DNA of 64,000 bases. It comes from Saturnia japonica (Eukaryota; Arthropoda; Insecta; Lepidoptera; Saturniidae). The stretch covers positions 10,912,001-10,976,000 of the forward strand of contig CM065318.1 of the NCBI GenBank assembly GCA_033032175.1, in the 5' to 3' direction. Positions 47,575-59,112 of the stretch are shown one piece after another. Both the position numbers and the translations under genes were made by a program. Positions within the stretch are counted from its first letter, which is position 1; every line of letters begins with the position of its first letter. The notes beneath the pieces were generated by a model. It had not been told where the DNA came from and searched no databases. It saw only the letters and a list, made by a program, of their open reading frames with translations.

Positions 47575-48080
47575 TAAAATTGAAGTGTTTGTTTGTAATG
47601 TCAAAATAACAGCTTTTTACTAAATGCGTATGAAAGTATATACGATACCTAGTGAAAAACCCATTTTTATAATTTTTGTCTGTCTGTTTGTTCCGGGTAA
47701 TCTCCGAAACGGTTGGACCGATTTTGACGGGACTTTCAATGGTAGATAGCTGATGTTATGAGGAGTAGCTTTTATTTTAGAAAAATAATTAGATTTTCGC
47801 GCAAATAAAAATTCTAGTCATGATGTATCAATCCGGGCGCTTAAATGGCTTACGCTGAGTAAACCATAAGAGATATAGTAAATTAATGTACTAAATAATT
47901 GTAGACATTAAAAATACCTACAAAAAGTCAGCTGGAGTTTATGTCTATCTTATAAGGAACAAATACAACAAGCATTTTTATCTTTAAAATAGCCGGGAGC
48001 GGGGGAGTAAGATTCGCGCGTGTGCCCGGTCGATGGCATTCTGTAGTACACGTAAGCGAAGTCGCGGGCACAGTTAGTAA
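47575..48080 (+). mobile_element. Helitron-like family H1, near full length
   Basis: Runs from TTAATAAAATTGAAGTG through GTCTGTCTGTTTGTTCCGGG, CGGTTGGACCGATTTTGACG, the GATAGCTGATGTTATGAGGA block, CGCTTAAATGGCTTACGC, AGCCGGGAGCGGGGGAG and GGCATTCTGTAGTACACG, to GCGAAGTCGCGGGCACAGTTAGT. The terminal CTAG has become TTAG. This is the best reference for the family in the window. Non-coding. Confidence 0.7.
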
Positions 48081-49835
48081 GAAATAAAAATTCGTAAGTT
48101 ATGATATAAAATTATTTGAGTAAAAGATTCCATTAAAATCTATTTGATTTGCAACTTTTATGTTATACTAAGTTTTCCCTAAGTTATAGCGTCACTTCTC
48201 TTTTTGTATAAATCTGAAGGTTATTTTTATAGACATTTCAACGGAACAACAAAGAAGAAATCAAATTATATACATACATAATGTAATAAAAGCCCATTTC
48301 AAAAGAAAAAAAATAAGTTGTTCATTTTTAAACGATGAGAAGCAATAAACTTTTCAATTTAATTTCAACATTAATAAGTCAAACTTTTCAATTACCTAAG
48401 CTCAAATGAATTTTGTTAATTTGGAAAACACCAAGTACAAAGCTGTTAATAAATTTTTTGTTAAATTTTATATAAAAAATATGTATTATTTTTAGTAATT
48501 AAAATATGTCTCAAGTTTGAAAACCAGTTAATTTTTCACAACGTAACTACTGCAATACATAAAATTTTGGTATCCTAAAATCGTTATTTTAATTCCTATA
48601 ATAAAAAAACGTACTATTTAAGATTCCTTTCTTTACCACTGTTAACCAGCTTAAGATTTTATTTTCATATAATTTATAGATATATTATGTAGAATGTACA
48701 AAATAAATTTATGTGAGCTTGTTGGGTTAAGTCGGTTAGTTTTTTTTAATATAAAGCGACTTATTTCAAATCGGTTCAAAACCTTGTATCTTGTTATTGA
48801 ATACTTTTATTGCACGGTATACTTTGAACCGAATTAAAACTTTGAATGTGCAATTCTATTTTACTAAATTGAAATTAATTTTATCAATTTAGGCCTAGAG
48901 AAGGCATTTCTTAAACGCTTTAAAACACTGACAAAAATATAACCAAACATCGAGAAGGGCCGGCAAGAAACCCGATCGGAATTATACTTTTTTTATTGTG
49001 TACTATAATTATATTATTTTTAGTGGATGTACAGAGAGGGAGCTTGTGTATCTGTATTGCTTGGATAAACGTTTAGATAATATGTCAAGCACATAAAATA
49101 TTCAATAAGTTATCCCCTACACTTTATAGAGTCGTTAAAGACGTCGTCAGGTTGTAAAATGTTGAAAAACTCGTTAAGATCTGGAATGAACTTCAATAAT
49201 GGAAAATAGCCTGAGATAAATATAGTATACTTTCAAACGAAATTTCCTTTTGAGAAAAAGGATTATTTTCTCATATTATAATGATTCATTCTATTTTACC
49301 GAAGTTCGTAATTCATTAATAATAATAATAATTAATAAGTTCATTAATAATCACTGACTTATTTTTATATGAAAGTATAGCTTGGGGAATAAGGGAGATG
49401 TCTATGGTGGCTATTTTCAAAAATATCACATAATTAAGAATAAAATTTAAATTATCGCATTAATTGGATTTTAAAAACTTTTAAATTTTTTTTAAAGATT
49501 TAAATATTTTATATTGATTTGATATATTATGGAAAATGTAATTTTGTGAATAAAAAGTTAATTATTGTTCTAAGTTTGAGTGTAACAAAAAGCCTTTTCA
49601 AATAATTGAGAATAGTTATCAATTTGTTTGAGAGGTCGATACTAAAAGTTAGGCTTTTAGTTGGCTTTTGATATTGCACTTATTAGTTTAAATCTCGTTT
49701 GCAACTTCCGATATTTAATAATACATGTTTCAAGCTATAACAATAAATTGATACGTAACGTGATAACACCTATGAGTTTTTAATTTATTTACGAATAAAG
49801 TGTTGTATTATCCGTTACTGTAATTATAATAATAA
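48081..49835. other. AT-rich DNA, nothing identified
   Basis: No gene, RNA gene or transposon end was recognised. Short ATA/AAT repeats occur near 49316-49340. Confidence 0.4.
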
Positions 49836-49996
49836 GTAGCTGTGCCCCACGGTTTCACCCGTGTTAATTTTAACAACACCTCGTCGCCAATGCACCCGTG
49901 TCCTATCGTAATTGTTCTTATTTATCGCAAGTACAAATTATTTGTATTTTTCATTATCTCCTAAACTAGTTACGTATCCAAATAACATGCTACATA

Positions 49997-51275
49997 GGCT
50001 GCACTAAAAGTATCGGGAATGGAATATTTCCACTGTTCCTGTCATATTAAATCTTTTTAATTGAAAACTCCTTGGTTTTAAAAATCGAATACAATTTATT
50101 TACTTAAAAAAAGATTCTCGGTCTTGTCACAAGGTTTTGTCAAACTTGTTTAGTCGTTGAGAAAATGGAATTGACTCGAGAAAATTCAAGAGCGATGATT
50201 TATTATGACTTTCGAAATGGTTTAACACAAAAACAGTGTGTTGACCGGATGATTTCTGCATTTGGTGATGAAGCCCCATCCAAAATCACAATTTATCGCT
50301 GGTTTGCTGAATTTCAACGTGGACGTATCAAGCTCAGTGATGATCCTCGTCAAGGTCGTCCAAAAACTGTAGTCACCCAAGAAAACGTTGATGCTGTTGG
50401 TAAGCTGATTGAGGAAGATCGACATGTAACATACCGCGAAATTCAGGCTACTTTAGACATTGGCATGAGATAAATACAAATAATCTTGCATGAACAATTA
50501 GGTGTAAAAAAGTTGTTTTCCCGATGGATACCGCATTCGCTCTGTGAAGAGCAAAAAGTGGCTCGCGTTACTTGGTGCGTCAGAACTCTCGAAAGATTCC
50601 ACGCAGGATCCTCAAATGCTGTATACAACATCGTATCAGGTGACAAATCCTGGCTATACGCGTACGAACCCGAAACAAAAACCCAGTCACGAGTTTGGGT
50701 GTTCGAAAATGAGTTAAAGCCAACAAAAATTATTCGTTCACGGAGTGTTGCAAAAAAAAATGGTGGCCACGTTTGTCTCCAATACCGGCCATGTTACGAC
50801 TATTCCTCTTGAGGGACAAAGAACGGTTAATGCAGAATGGTATGCTAGCATTTGTTTGCCACAGGTCGTTTCTGAACTCCGTAAAGAGAACGGCAACCGC
50901 CGCATCATCCTCCATTACGACAATGCGAGTTCTCACACCGCGCACAGAACAAAAGAGTTTTTAGAGCAAGAAAACGTAGAATTATTAGACCATCCACCGT
51001 ACAGCCCCGACCTAAGCCCTAATAATTTCTATACTTTCCCTAAAATAAAGAATAAATTGCGTGGACAGAGATTTTCATCACCTGAAGAAGCTGTGGACGC
51101 CTACAAAATGGCCATTTTGGAGACCCCAACTTCCGAATGGAATGGTTGCTTCAATGATTGGTTCCATCGTATGGAAAAATGTGTCAAATTTCGCGGAGAA
51201 TACTTCGAAAAGCAATAAATACATTTTTAAATAGTAATGTTGTGTCACTTTCTTGATTCCCGAAATTTTCAGATA
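49997..51275 (+). mobile_element. Mariner element inside Helitron H2 copy
   Basis: The inner end sequences are inverted: TAAAAGTATCGGGAAT on the left (about 50005-50020) and, on the other strand, GAAAATTTCGGGAAT on the right (about 51255-51270), with TA nearby at 51274-51275. The outer few bases do not pair well, so ends are approximate to about 10 bp, and some extra sequence (51276-51309) lies before the Helitron resumes. It carries the transposase pseudogene at 50165-51218. Confidence 0.6.
50165..51218 (+). pseudogene. Mariner (DD34D) transposase, inactive
   Basis: The protein starts MELTRENSRAMIYYDF and has the paired helix-turn-helix N-terminus (SKITIYRWFAEFQRG, GRPKTVV, HVTYREIQATLDIG). 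A stop codon at 50471-50473 interrupts it in frame; reading resumes with IQIILHEQLGVKKLF, and then a frameshift occurs in a run of nine A at about 50751-50759. The rest ends normally with GEYFEKQ. Catalytic residues: first Asp kept (VSGDKSW), second kept (HYDNASSH), third changed: the 35th residue after the second Asp is Asn (SPNNFYTF), where active mariners have Asp. Total length would be about 350 residues, normal for mariner. Three independent lesions mean it is dead. Confidence 0.85.
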
Positions 51276-51860
51276 ATTTTAATGATGTCATAAGTCATTG
51301 TAACTCGTATAAAGGGCAAAGTTTAACTTCATAAAATTGACGTTATGATAAAGTAAGTTTTGTTCGTAAGGGTTAATATGCCATGTCTAAAAATCACTTT
51401 TTAATTTTCAACAAATGTTTGTCACAAAGCTCGTTATCCAGATGCAATCATTATTACATCAAAAATAATGTTATGCAAAAAGCCTAGATAAAACCCCGCG
51501 ATGGCATATGTCTATCTTATTGTGGCTTATATATAAGAGATAGGCTTAAGCTATCGTGAACTTTTGTAGATATAATAAGGACCAATATTTTTATAGAACA
51601 TTCTATTTACGTATCATTAACCATTACCTACGCCAGTGTACGCGGAAACAGCAGTTCGGGAGTGCTTTGCCTTTCGACTTACGTAACAAAATTAATATTT
51701 AAGGCTAAATGAGAGGTGTAGCCTAATGTTAGTAGACAGCCTATATACTATTCGCCGTAAACCTGGCTATCATATACAAAAACAATTATTCGAGTCCGAC
51801 TTGTAGTTCCAGAGATTAGCGTGTATAAACAAACAAACTAATATAAAAACCCTTTCGCTT

Positions 51861-51925
51861 TATTATATTATTATAGTTCTGGCTGTGTCCGCGACTTCGT
51901 CCACATGTAATTTCGTGTATGAAAA
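51861..51925 (-). mobile_element. Helitron-like family H1, terminal fragment
   Basis: CTGGCTGTGTCCGCGAC, then TTCGTCCACATGTAAT, a decayed H1 3' terminus directly after the H2 copy. Very short. Confidence 0.4.
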
Positions 51926-54018
51926 ACATCGGTAAAAAATATATGTAGGTGTTTTCAAATTTAACTTTTTACTTTTCTGGAGCTCGTAATTTTTTTCTTA
52001 GTATCTCGTTCGGCATAATCATTAAGTACCTATTATTTTAAAATTAAGGATTAATTTAGAAACTTTTTTATTATTCATAACTATTATTAAATTCCTATCA
52101 AAACGTTAAGATAAATTTTCAGACATCATAGCTTACAATATAAGGTTTACAATTGTATGTATTATGCCTGTTTATCTTACATACATCACGCGTCCTACCG
52201 ATCATGCGTTTCACTTAATCTGCTTGATTCGATATGAAAAAGGTAAAACTGTTTTTTAGAGCAATGGAATACTGAGAAAATCTCGTCCACATTCAGTCAA
52301 CCATTTTTATTTAAAATTAATCAAAATCACAAATCAATGAATAAAAAGCCCATTGAGGATAATCCAAGTAAAATCATTTAAAATATTAACCGATATTATC
52401 CAGAAGATATATGAGCCGAGTAGTTTAATATAACAATTATAGGTTTTGCTATCCTTAAGGCGGAGTTTCTTTAATAATATTTATTAACTGCTAATATCCA
52501 ATGAATAATGAAGCATTATAGTATGTTTGTTCAGTATAATTTAATAAAATCTCTATATCACAAAAAAAAAACTTAAAACAATGACATTTGTCGTAGAATG
52601 TAATACAGACAAAAAATTCAAAAACTATTGACATGTTTTCGGTCCTATTTTTTCTCAAATGTCTTCAATTTACAGATTTCGAACCTTTACTCTTTTAATA
52701 TAAGTATAGAAATAATATAATATACAATAGTAGAACGTATAAGTTTATAATAATATATTATAACAGCGAAACATCATGAGACTGTCAATTTCTTCTCTTT
52801 GCAAGGCTTATCTTGAAGTCAATTAAGATATCTAATTATTACTAGTTTATACAAACAATTTCAATTCAAACATCAGCTATATCTTTAACTTCTGGGCTAT
52901 TCTAATTGCTTCTTCTCGTGGATAATGTTAATTACCAAGTGACGACCGCTTAAGAAGTTTTAGTGGCTTCTGAATAGCTATCGAAATGTTACAATTTTGA
53001 TATTTTATCACCATAACCTTGGCGTTTAGCTATGAGAACTGGAGATTTTTTTTTGTTTAGTTTGGAGTGCTAATGTTTGCTTAAGATATTTATTATAAAA
53101 TTTATGTTTAAATGTATATAAATTATTTATGCTAAATTACAAAAAATGAATTTGAAAACGTATGGGTGTACTATTTATTTAATTTGAATAATAAAACTCA
53201 TAAATGACCGATTTATTGGTTATTTTAAAATATCGTGGCTGTTTATTTTGTCTAAATAAATCTTCTTCCTCTTCATAAGTCGACAGTGTTACTAATAATT
53301 TCGTTAGGTTCGAAATAGACTACATTGCATATTCTCCTGGTATCGAGTAAATGCAATTGTCTTTTTAATAGTTATGTTTAATGTATTATTAAGCTAATAT
53401 AACCACAAAAAATATAATTTGATAAATCATGATAATACAGTAAAAAAAAAAAAACATTTGTGTATTAAAACCTGGTTTGAGATGCGATGTTTTCAATTAT
53501 TGTTGTCTAAGTTCTTGAAGAAGGTTTTGGATTTTTGCCAAGGGCAGAGCGAAAGCAATCATGAAATTAATATTTGCTCATCTTATAATATACATTATGT
53601 ATAAATATGTATTATATGATCAAAGCGTTTCAGAGCCTAAGGTTAAAGTTATAAGCAATGAACATTAATATTATATTGTGTGTAAATACAATTTTGATAT
53701 TCATAGTAGTACTAGCTTCTAAATGTATGTACGAAGGTTTCTTGTCGAGAGAAGGAAGAAGCTTCTTAATTCCGGCTAGCCGACAACATTCATAGCGATT
53801 TCAAACGCTGAGAAATATATATTTCTGTATTATTAGATAATCAAACAGACTGCCTTCTGGCAGTATTATGAATTACTGTGAAATTATTAAATGTACACAA
53901 ATTTGGAAAATTTAGTTAATATATGTACCAAACCTCTTGGACATTGGATCGATATCCCACTGGTCTAAATATATTAATAAACACAGCAAACTTATTTAAT
54001 TTTAATATTTTGTTACAG
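51926..54018. other. AT-rich DNA, probably intron or upstream region
   Basis: No gene found. It lies just upstream of the exon at 54019, so if that acceptor is real this is intron. The 61-codon open frame 53419-53604 has no motif. Confidence 0.35.
54017..54018 (+). other. Splice acceptor (AG) of the receptor exon
   Basis: A T-rich tract ending TATTTTGTTACAG precedes 54019. The context fits a 3' splice site; without transcript data it is a prediction. Confidence 0.55.
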
Positions 54019-54419
54019 GTTTTATCAAATTTTCGGTAAGCAGAAGATACAAAGAGTAATGACCCGATCGCTTAAGAATCCATTTTTGTAAGGAAAATAT
54101 ACGAGTATTAATGCATGACAAAATTTGAAAAATGTCTAACAAATCGCAGACCTTTTTGGATATTTTCCAAGACATTCTTGCAGCGTCTGGCAATACATCA
54201 GAAAGTATCAATGAGACACAAATTGTGTCATTACTAAGAGAACAAGCGTCTAGAGCGGGAGCGGGAGATGACTTCGAAACTCTTCTCGTGAAAATGGTGA
54301 GAGACGCAAGAAACAAGCTTAATCTAACATTAAAACCCGACACCTGCGGCTATTGTGAAGGAGACTTCCGGGAAATAATTGAAGCATACAATAGTATCCA
54401 TGGATACATCAGCCTATTG
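54019..54419 (+). CDS. First coding exon, putative neuropeptide GPCR (myosuppressin/FMRFamide receptor type)
   Basis: Exon with 113 bases of 5' leader and 96 codons (54132-54419), ending in phase 0 at a GTAAGT donor. ATG 54132 is the first in-frame start; an in-frame TGA lies two codons before it at 54126-54128. Four Asn-X-Ser/Thr sites (N3, N21, N27, N64) and two cysteines (C72, C75) fit an extracellular N-terminus; there is no signal peptide, as is usual for this receptor class. The end, YNSIHGYISLL (residues 86-96), resembles the entry into helix 1 of insect myosuppressin, FMRFamide and related receptors (Y..IHGY.SL.VC..G..AN). This family link is recalled, not searched. Downstream exons were not found in the window. 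Codon use is less AT-biased than the surroundings. Confidence 0.7.
54111..54128 (+). promoter_or_regulatory. Upstream ORF before the receptor start
   Basis: A five-codon uORF (ATG CAT GAC AAA ATT TGA) ends three bases before the main ATG at 54132. A second ATG at 54115 opens a frame that overlaps the main start. If retained in the mRNA these could lower translation of the receptor. Seen in sequence; effect inferred. Confidence 0.45.
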
Positions 54420-54421
54420 GT
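54420..54421 (+). other. Splice donor (GT) of the receptor exon
   Basis: The sequence CTATTG|GTAAGTAAC is a near-consensus 5' splice site. It leaves the reading frame in phase 0. Confidence 0.7.
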
Positions 54422-54449
54422 AAGTAACAGCTATCCAAGTATTATTCTA

Positions 54450-54746
54450 TCTATATATATAAAAATATAACTAACTGACTGATGAAATATTAACGCACAA
54501 CCCAAACTACCGGGCCTAGGACCGTGAAAATTTATTGTATACTGCAGGTGAGCAATAACGAAGGATTTTTGGAAGTTCAACCCCTAAAGTGGTGAAAAAG
54601 AGAATGTAAGTTTGCATGACAATTCGTCATTTTTGAAGACAGACTATGAAAATTGGTATTTTGCGATTCAGTTAGAATTTTAAAAATATGGGACATAACT
54701 CAACTATGGCACAAGTGAAGCCGCGGGAAAAGCGATAGTGTATAAT
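54450..54746 (+). mobile_element. Helitron-like family H3 copy
   Basis: Begins TCTATCTATATATATAAAAA about 30 bases after the splice donor, and ends with GTGAAGCCGCGGGAAAAGCGATAGTG, where the expected CTAG reads ATAG. The interior has AACGCACAACCCAAACTACC and CCCCTAAAGTGGTGAAA. The same element, reversed, is at 59113-59400. Non-coding. Confidence 0.65.
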
Positions 54747-55475
54747 ATTTCATTAGACATAATAAATGAACAGTTACATAATACAAAATAAATGATTATA
54801 ATAATTAATTATATTATAATTCAGGAATTATTTTATCAGAGGAAGTTTTAAAATAGCACCAGGCACAGAGAAGTTGAAGGGTTATAGGCTAGCGTGAGGA
54901 GAGATGAAAGTTATATAACTAAAAGAATTTTAAGTATGAAGGTGGATACAGGAGTAGAGGAAAATCGAAGAAGTTATGGATGGATTGTGTGAAGAATGAT
55001 GTGCGTATAAAGGGTGTGAGTACTGAGATGATATTTGATAGTGGAAGAAGAAAACTTGTTGTGCCGACCCTACTTAAGTAGGATAAAGGGTAAGAAGAAG
55101 ATGATGAGTTGTGACTCATCCAATACAAAAATATATGAAGTATAAAATTAATATAAGAGTGCCATATCAGGCCCACTAGACAGTGTACATTTGACATTCC
55201 ACATTGTACCGCAATACTGATTTTTTGTGCAAAGAAGCTTACCTTTTTGTGTTGCATAGACTCGAAAAAAACGCCTTGCAATGTCTTTATGTAAGGTATG
55301 TGCACTCAACCCCTATGAACCCAATGTTTCAGCTCTAAACGGCTCAAACACATATAAATGATGTACATTTAATTAGTGGAGCTTCTTGGAGCCTTCCGCA
55401 AAAGTAACTACGTTGCCAGCCTTCACAGCAGTGAGTAAGTAAGGTAGGATGAAGCCAAAGTATCCACCAGGAAAC
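54747..55475 (+). repeat. Left inverted arm beyond Helitron H3
   Basis: 54747-54805 and 55120-55475 match, reversed, 58715-59112. Shared words include CATAATAAATGAACAGTTACATAATAC, the CCTTGCAATG.CTTTATGT block, AACCC.ATGTTTCAGC and GTTGCCAGCCTTCACAGCAG. The segment 54805-55120 is an insertion containing a LINE tail. The arm codes for nothing recognised; the minus-strand open frame 54919-55305 spans it by chance. Confidence 0.65.
54830..55118 (+). pseudogene. RTE-like LINE 3' tail fragment
   Basis: At about 54958-55075 one frame reads KLWMDCVKNDVRIKGVS, then TEMIFDSGRRKLVVPT. This matches the C-terminal pattern of lepidopteran RTE-type LINE polyproteins (K.RW.DC...D....GVS..M..DR..W...T..ADPT). 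The DNA then runs into a GGGTAAGAAGAAGATGATGAG simple tail. It is an insertion within the inverted arm. Confidence 0.55.
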
Positions 55476-55967
55476 CAAAAATAGGTCATCGGGTTTCTTA
55501 CCATCTTCATGTATTAAAACTCAAGGTTCTAAAATGTTGACAGTTCCAGTGCTGGTAAGAGCCCAGCGGATAACATCATCTATGCTACTATGCCGATAGA
55601 GTCAGTCAGCGCTTTGGCGACAAGAGAGTCCGTAGTGACCGACCTGATCCTGCTACCGTGGTAGCCGAGCTTATCCACTCTGATATTCAATATTATATCC
55701 AAAAAATACATCATTTATATCAGAAACAAGTATTAGATTCTGTCTCCATAGGCTATTTAATAGGCACAAATCGAAAAATGTCTCAATATCTTTGATAATG
55801 ACTTTTTAGTTAATGTGTCCTGTCCAAGTCCACAATGAGATACGGTGCTGTATTTTGGACTTTTACTGAAGAAAAAACAGTGGTCGTTCAGTGCCAATGA
55901 CAGCATCGTGTTAGTCATCTAATTAAGCGATAGTTTAAGGTAGGACAAAGAGAAATCTGTTTGGAAA
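55476..55967. other. Unassigned DNA between repeats
   Basis: No gene recognised. The patch 55555-55670 is less AT-rich and might be another LINE piece, but frames are broken. Confidence 0.3.
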
Positions 55968-56200
55968 TTTGTCTCTACTTGGGCAGCCCGATTTGTAGAA
56001 TACCTTCACCATAACCTAACCACCAGCGAAGTAACCTTGTGTTGTGTTCGTGCAGGGAGTAAGATTTCCAGAGCTCTTTAGGGAAGGGTTCAAGATCAGT
56101 AACGCGCTAGACATAGCTTTGGTACTAAAAGCGTTTATAGGCCACGGTAACCGCTTACTATCAAGCGGTTCGTACGTTTATTTGCCATGTCAGTTGTATA
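55968..56200 (-). repeat. Repeat family A copy (reverse)
   Basis: Reads, in order, CTTGGGCAGCCCGATTTGTAG, ACCTTGTGTTGTGTTCGTGCAGGGAG, GATTTCCAGAGCTCTTTAGGG, AGTAACGCGCTAGACATAG, TTATAGGCCACGGTAACCG and a decayed head, the reverse complement of 2978-3205. The 76-codon open frame 56044-56274 runs through it by chance. Confidence 0.6.
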
Positions 56201-56299
56201 TAAAAGAGATATCCGAAAAAATTAAACAAGTAAAAGACATCGGTTTCCGTTCAACTAAACTGAAATGGCGTTAGGCAGGACACTTTACCAATTTTGGGT

Positions 56300-56500
56300 G
56301 AGAGTTGGTTATGTAGATCCCCGAAGAAATGACCAGATTCCCCAGATGAAATGACGTAAAGCCGTTAGAAAGATGGTACGACGACAGCATCAAACTTATA
56401 AGAAAAACCTGGAGAAGTCTGGCGATAATCATCGTGATTAGTGTAAAAGGGAGGAGGTACTTCAGTAGGAGGTAAGACGTTGTCGATGATGATGATGAAT
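56300..56500 (+). pseudogene. RTE-like LINE 3' tail fragment, second subfamily
   Basis: At about 56369-56475 one frame reads RWYDDSIKLIRKTWRSLA and continues to a stop. This matches the RW.DD....AG..W...A pattern near the C-terminus of lepidopteran LINE polyproteins, here without the final A.DR..W block intact. A GTCGATGATGATGATGAA simple tail follows at about 56480. Degraded and not translated. Confidence 0.5.
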
Positions 56501-58671
56501 AAAGAAGGAACGTATTATATATTTATAATGTGTGTTCATCGTGTGTTTACAATATGTTATTATAGTAATTTTCTTGTTATAAACACGTAATATAAATGGT
56601 AGATTTGCAATTAATTTTGTCTTTGGCGAGGCGCTTTCATATCTCCGTAAATAAATACGGAAGTCCCGGTCCCACAGGGACCATATTATAAACACGAACG
56701 AGAAAATTAGAAAACGTTTTCCGATCTTTTCTTTTGAGGTTTTCAGAAGCTTTTACGGTTATTTTTTATACTAGCTCGGCAAAATGACTGTAGAGTTTCT
56801 GATGGTAAATACAATGCAGTATAAAAGTAACGGTGACTGTCGGTGAAAGATTTCATTGATAGTGGTGTGTGTCATTCCGGACCGGGGGAAAAAATTAGAC
56901 TTAAGGATAATAAAGAAACTATTACAGCACATCTCTAATTACTAGGATATATATATACAAATGGGTTTACAAAACAGAGTACTTGTGATCGAATGAAATT
57001 GCTCTTCTATCCTATATTCTAATATAATAATGACTTGGGTTTATTGACCTGAATTTATTAACAAGTATTCAAATAATATAAATGACTATATACCTTTTGA
57101 TAAAATAATAATCACATCGAAACATAATTTTTCGCTCTGTGTTTTGTAAATCGTTGTAATTTATTATTTAAAACTATTAAATGTGTGCATGCAATTCAAT
57201 TTTAAAGTTTTAACGTGGTTATTATTGTACTAAAAGAAATAAACTAATAACTTTACCTTTACAGGTATTGACCATCATACAAAGTTTAATATCCAAATTG
57301 CGATTAAATTTTCCTTTTACTAAGTATAAAACAAAAAAAAAAAATTTCTGACTGACTATACTGTTAGCCTTGGGGGCCCTATCCAAAAACAGAGCCGCTA
57401 ATGGCTTTTACAGCTTCACCGGACTTAGGGGCGAGCGCTTAGGGCACTCAGCCGCGAATTATAAAACAACAACATTCGATTTTTATTTTATACGACGGTT
57501 ACGCAATCGACCACACGCAGTGTTTACGGTTGGTCGTTTGTACAGAATTAGCGTGGGTTCCCGTTATATTTTTCAATCAATGCGAAAAATTTTGATAGAT
57601 TGTTGATGGATATAACACTTATACTAACTAGTACCTACATATGTATGTATAGTAACATTGTCTGTCACGAAGCAATCAGTAGGTACGTTGTTCAGGTATA
57701 GGTAAAAACATAGGTAAGCAAAAAATGTTATTATGAAATTCATATTTTTCATTTTCGTTTATATTTATATTATTGAATGGATAAGGTTAATATTTAACAT
57801 GTATAATAAGACAACATTATAATTTATTCAATACATAGGTGTAGACTTCTGTATATTGCGTGGATTGAATTACGTAATTCCTGGTTGGTGTTTAGACCAC
57901 GTTTGATTTTTGGAACTATTTATTCCAATATTTATGTTTCATAAACCACAAGGTAGGACCAGTGGCGTTTACACCTATTTTTAATAACTTAATAGCTACC
58001 AAATATATTTAAAAATATATCTTTGCGTACCATAAACATAGGCACATCATTACGTTGGCATTTATATTTATATTATATTTATATCAACGCAAGAAAACGT
58101 ATTTGCTGTAAGTAGTAAAAATACCGTAAGTAGACTGAAAACACAGTCAGAATCAGTTTTTTTTTCTGCGTTGAATGGTCTGGGCCTCTTACCGCTACGA
58201 TGAAAAATATCTAATTAGCCGTAATATTCTTGAAAAAATTACAGGTTTCAAATTGCTGCAAGTCTCCTAAAAAACGGTGATTTTTGTGCAATTCTACCTA
58301 CAGCAAAAAGTGCGGTTTGTATTTATGTATCGGATATTACTTACGGCATTTTCGTAGAATGTTAATATTATGACGTAACTAATTCTTAACATTTTATTTA
58401 TAATAAATATCAAACATTTTATTAATTTAAAACAATACATTGGTAACAGTATGTAACTTACGACGACACGACTAAACTTTGTACAAAAAATCAGTTTTAT
58501 ATCATTGATAATTAAGAAGTTATGATTTTTTTTCTCACTTGAAAAGTTTTTTGGCTCTGTTGAAAAGATGGGTTTTGACTACTTACGCCAAAAATGTTTT
58601 GTTGTGTCGATATATTTTATAAAAATGGAAAGCTATAAAATATTTCACTATTAACATTTTCTTATAAACTA
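56501..58671. other. Unassigned DNA between the inverted arms
   Basis: No gene found. The 78-codon open frame 57370-57606 (+) sits in a less AT-rich patch (GCCTTGGGGGCCCTATCC) with no recognised motif. The remainder is AT-rich. If the receptor gene continues rightwards, this is intron. Confidence 0.35.
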
Positions 58672-59112
58672 GCGCTTTTCCCGTGGCTTCTCTCGCGTCA
58701 TATTTGGTATGTCCCATGTCTTTTTCTTTGGCTTCATCCCATCTTACTTACTTACTGCTGTGAAGGCTGGCAACGTAGCTACTTTTGCAGAAGTCTCCAA
58801 GAAGCTCAAGTAATTAAATTTACATCATTTATATGTATTTGAGCCGTTTGAAGCTGAAACACTGGGTTCATAGGGGTTGAGTGCACACACAGTACATAAA
58901 AGCATTGCAAGAAGTTTTTTCGAGTTTGCACAAAACAAAAAGGTAAGCTTCTTCTTTACTTAAAAAATCAGTACCTACTGCCGTATAATGTGCAATGTGA
59001 AATGTACACTGTCTAGTGGCCCCGATATGGCACTCATATTAATTTCATACTTCATATATATATTTGTATTATGTAACTGTTCATTTATTATGTCTGATAA
59101 TATAATATACAC
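58672..59112 (-). repeat. Right inverted arm with second Helitron-type terminus
   Basis: Starts ACTAGCGCTTTTCCCGTGG, a second H3-type 3' terminus. The stretch 58715-59112 mirrors 54747-55475 without its LINE insertion. Since H3-type ends lie at both 58672 and 59113 in the same orientation, this may be a tandem H3 element with two 3' ends. Confidence 0.6.

Larger units (their letters stand above)
49836..51860 (-). mobile_element. Helitron-like family H2 split by a mariner
   Basis: The left flank (49836-49995) starts GTAGCTGTGCCCCACGG, then TTTCACCCGTGTTAATTTT, GTACAAATTATTTGTATTTTT and GTATCCAAATAACATGC. The right flank resumes near 51310 with AAAGGGCAAAGTTTAAC, GGGTTAATATGCCATGTC and TATTGTGGCTTATATATAAG, and ends near 51850 after GTTCCAGAGATTAGCGTG. 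The uninterrupted relative at 15530-16110 shows the two halves belong together. Without the mariner the copy would be about 700 bp. Confidence 0.7.

Noticed and set aside
54747..59112. Host gene between the inverted arms
   Set aside because: The open frames are short, fall in repeats or lack motifs; no exon with convincing splice sites was found after 54419.
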